Shown: piece after piece, positions 12,521 to 13,457 of the stretch
Layout: each line of letters begins with the position of its first letter
Position numbering within the stretch: the first letter of the stretch is position 1
DNA from: Treponemataceae bacterium
GTDB taxonomy: Bacteria > Spirochaetota > Spirochaetia > Treponematales > Treponemataceae
Assembly: GCA_024697985.1 (NCBI GenBank)
Contig: JAILRX010000087.1
Location: forward strand, 1-13,457
Direction: 5' to 3'
Length of the DNA stretch: 13,457 bases
Position numbers and translations under genes: made by a program
The notes under the pieces: generated by a model
Database searches by the model: none
What the model saw: the letters and a program-made list of their open reading frames with translations, nothing else
Told to the model about the DNA's origin: nothing

Positions 12521-13363
12521 TTAAACTCCGCTATAGGCGTTGAATCCGCCATCAATTGGAAGAACGACACCGGTGATAAATCCTGCATTTTCCTCGGAAA
12601 CGAGCAGTTTTACAGCACCCATCAGTTCCTCGATTTTTCCAAAACGGTTCATCGGAGTTGCGGCAAGAATTTTCTTGGTTCTTGGACTTGGACTTCCGTC
12701 CGGATTGAAAAGAAGTGACTTGTTCTGGTCGGTTACGAAAAAGCCAGGTGCGATTGCGTTGACACGAATTCCAGAAGGCGCAAAGTGAACGGCAAGCCAT
12801 TCAGTAAAGTTGCTTACTGCTGATTTTGCGGCACTGTAGGCCGGAATTTTGGTGAGCGGCGTAAAGGCATTCATCGAAGAAATGTTCAGGATGGAACAGC
12901 CTTTTCTTCCGATCATATCCTGGGCAAAAACCTGTGTCGGCAGGAATGTTCCCAAGAAGTTCAGGTCGAAAACACTTCGGACGCCTTCTTCCTGCAGAGA
13001 GAAAAAATCGGTCTCGTAAGTTTCGCCCGGAACGAAAGTTTCGTTCGAGGTTGTGGCAGCCGGATTATTACCGCCGGCTCCGTTAATCAGTATGTCGCAT
13101 TTGCCAAAGTCCTTGAGAACCTGCTCGTGGGCGCTTTCTATCGAAGCTTTATCAACGACATTGACGTGATAAGCTTTTGCGCATCCCTTGTTTGCCAAAG
13201 TTTCGCCATCAGCATTGATTTTGTCTGCAACTGTCTGTGCTTTTTCAAGCGTTCGGTTCAAAAGTGCGACCTTAGCGCCGTATTTTGCAAGCTCGGTTGC
13301 AATGCCGCTGCAGATGACTCCGCCGGCACCTGTAATTACGATTATTTTATTTGATAAATTCAA
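12521..13363 (-). CDS. SDR oxidoreductase, probable D-mannonate oxidoreductase (fructuronate reductase)
   Basis: This is a 280-residue classical short-chain dehydrogenase/reductase. The cofactor loop TGAGGVICSG (11-20) and NGAGGNNPAATT (94-105) are forms I associate with the SDR-type D-mannonate oxidoreductases (Bacillus YjmF/UxuB-like). The catalytic set is Ser163, Tyr176 and Lys180 in ISSMNAF...AYSAAK, and the end ...VLPIDGGFNAYSGV is typical. It would reduce D-fructuronate to D-mannonate with NAD(P)H in the cytoplasm. The start is TTG 13361-13363, chosen because AAGGAG (13371-13376) is exactly 7 nt upstream. kdgA and kdgK follow, so its product would reach KdgK after a mannonate dehydratase (UxuA), which is not in the window. 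Alternatives are a gluconate 5-dehydrogenase-like or DEH/KduD-type reductase that would also feed KDG. Confidence 0.82.
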   Translation of the reverse strand: MNLSNKIIVITGAGGVICSGIATELAKYGAKVALLNRTLEKAQTVADKINADGETLANKGCAKAYHVNVVDKASIESAHEQVLKDFGKCDILINGAGGNNPAATTSNETFVPGETYETDFFSLQEEGVRSVFDLNFLGTFLPTQVFAQDMIGRKGCSILNISSMNAFTPLTKIPAYSAAKSAVSNFTEWLAVHFAPSGIRVNAIAPGFFVTDQNKSLLFNPDGSPSPRTKKILAATPMNRFGKIEELMGAVKLLVSEENAGFITGVVLPIDGGFNAYSGV

Positions 13364-13379
13364 AATTATGCTCCTTGCA

Positions 13380-13409
13380 ACAAGTAAAATGTTTCAACAT
13401 TTTACTTGT
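13380..13409. repeat. Perfect hairpin just upstream of the SDR ribosome binding site
   Basis: ACAAGTAAAATGTT and AACATTTTACTTGT are perfect 14-bp inverted arms around TC, so a realistic stem is about 12 bp with a 6-nt loop. Only three bases separate it from AAGGAG (13371-13376), so folding could affect ribosome access or shield the leader. Confidence 0.8.
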
Positions 13410-13421
13410 ACTTTAATGTAG

Positions 13422-13441
13422 AAATTTCCGAATGGAAATTT
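13422..13441. repeat. Short perfect hairpin in the SDR leader region
   Basis: AAATTTCC and GGAAATTT form a perfect 8-bp stem with a GAAT loop. It may lie in the SDR mRNA leader or be an operator; the window ends too soon to locate the promoter. Confidence 0.6.
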
Positions 13442-13457
13442 AAAACTGAAACACTTT

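Overview
The window looks like the chromosomal replication-origin region of a spirochaete, most likely a gut or rumen Treponema. This rests on remembered family resemblance of DnaA, GyrB and GyrA, a Treponema-like aromatic-rich secreted protein and an overall AT-rich sequence; no database search was possible. Genus confidence is moderate.

Layout from left to right: (1) The 3' end of a plus-strand gene (1-114) is followed by a non-coding segment of about 430 bp. It holds a degenerate 70-bp tandem repeat and two perfect 16-bp parS palindromes 71 bp apart (284-299, 355-370), a probable ParB loading site. (2) A small exported, Trp/Gly-rich, outer-membrane-like protein lies on the minus strand (544-1056) with its own promoter, 5' hairpin and intrinsic terminator. 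(3) gyrB-gyrA form a tight minus-strand operon (5769 to 1168). (4) A 110-bp divergent region carries face-to-face, overlapping promoters for gyrB and dnaA. (5) dnaA (5880-7277, plus) is followed by oriC (7278-7500) with a perfect DnaA box, a short C-run, a run of DnaA-trio triplets and an AT-rich unwinding stretch. dnaN does not follow dnaA. (6) To the right all genes are on the minus strand: a type-B carboxylesterase (7501-8772), a GPH-family sugar/cation symporter (8878-10404), and a hexuronate operon read as fructuronate-reductase-type SDR, then KDPG aldolase (kdgA), then KDG kinase (kdgK).

Functionally the left half is replication and segregation machinery: DnaA, its target oriC, both gyrase subunits and parS. 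The right half is catabolic. The SDR would reduce fructuronate to mannonate, a dehydratase outside the window would make 2-keto-3-deoxygluconate (KDG), KdgK would phosphorylate it and KdgA would split KDPG to pyruvate and glyceraldehyde-3-phosphate. The GPH transporter is the obvious candidate importer, which fits a pectin- or glucuronoxylan-using gut spirochaete.

The most unusual signals are regulatory. They are the DnaA-trio origin, twin parS sites in a 70-bp repeat register, dnaA and esterase promoters so close to ATG that both mRNAs should be leaderless or nearly so, and a series of perfect but sequence-unrelated hairpins around the uronate operon. One of these hairpins separates a strong ribosome binding site from the kdgA start. 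No mobile element, CRISPR array, tRNA or rRNA was seen.
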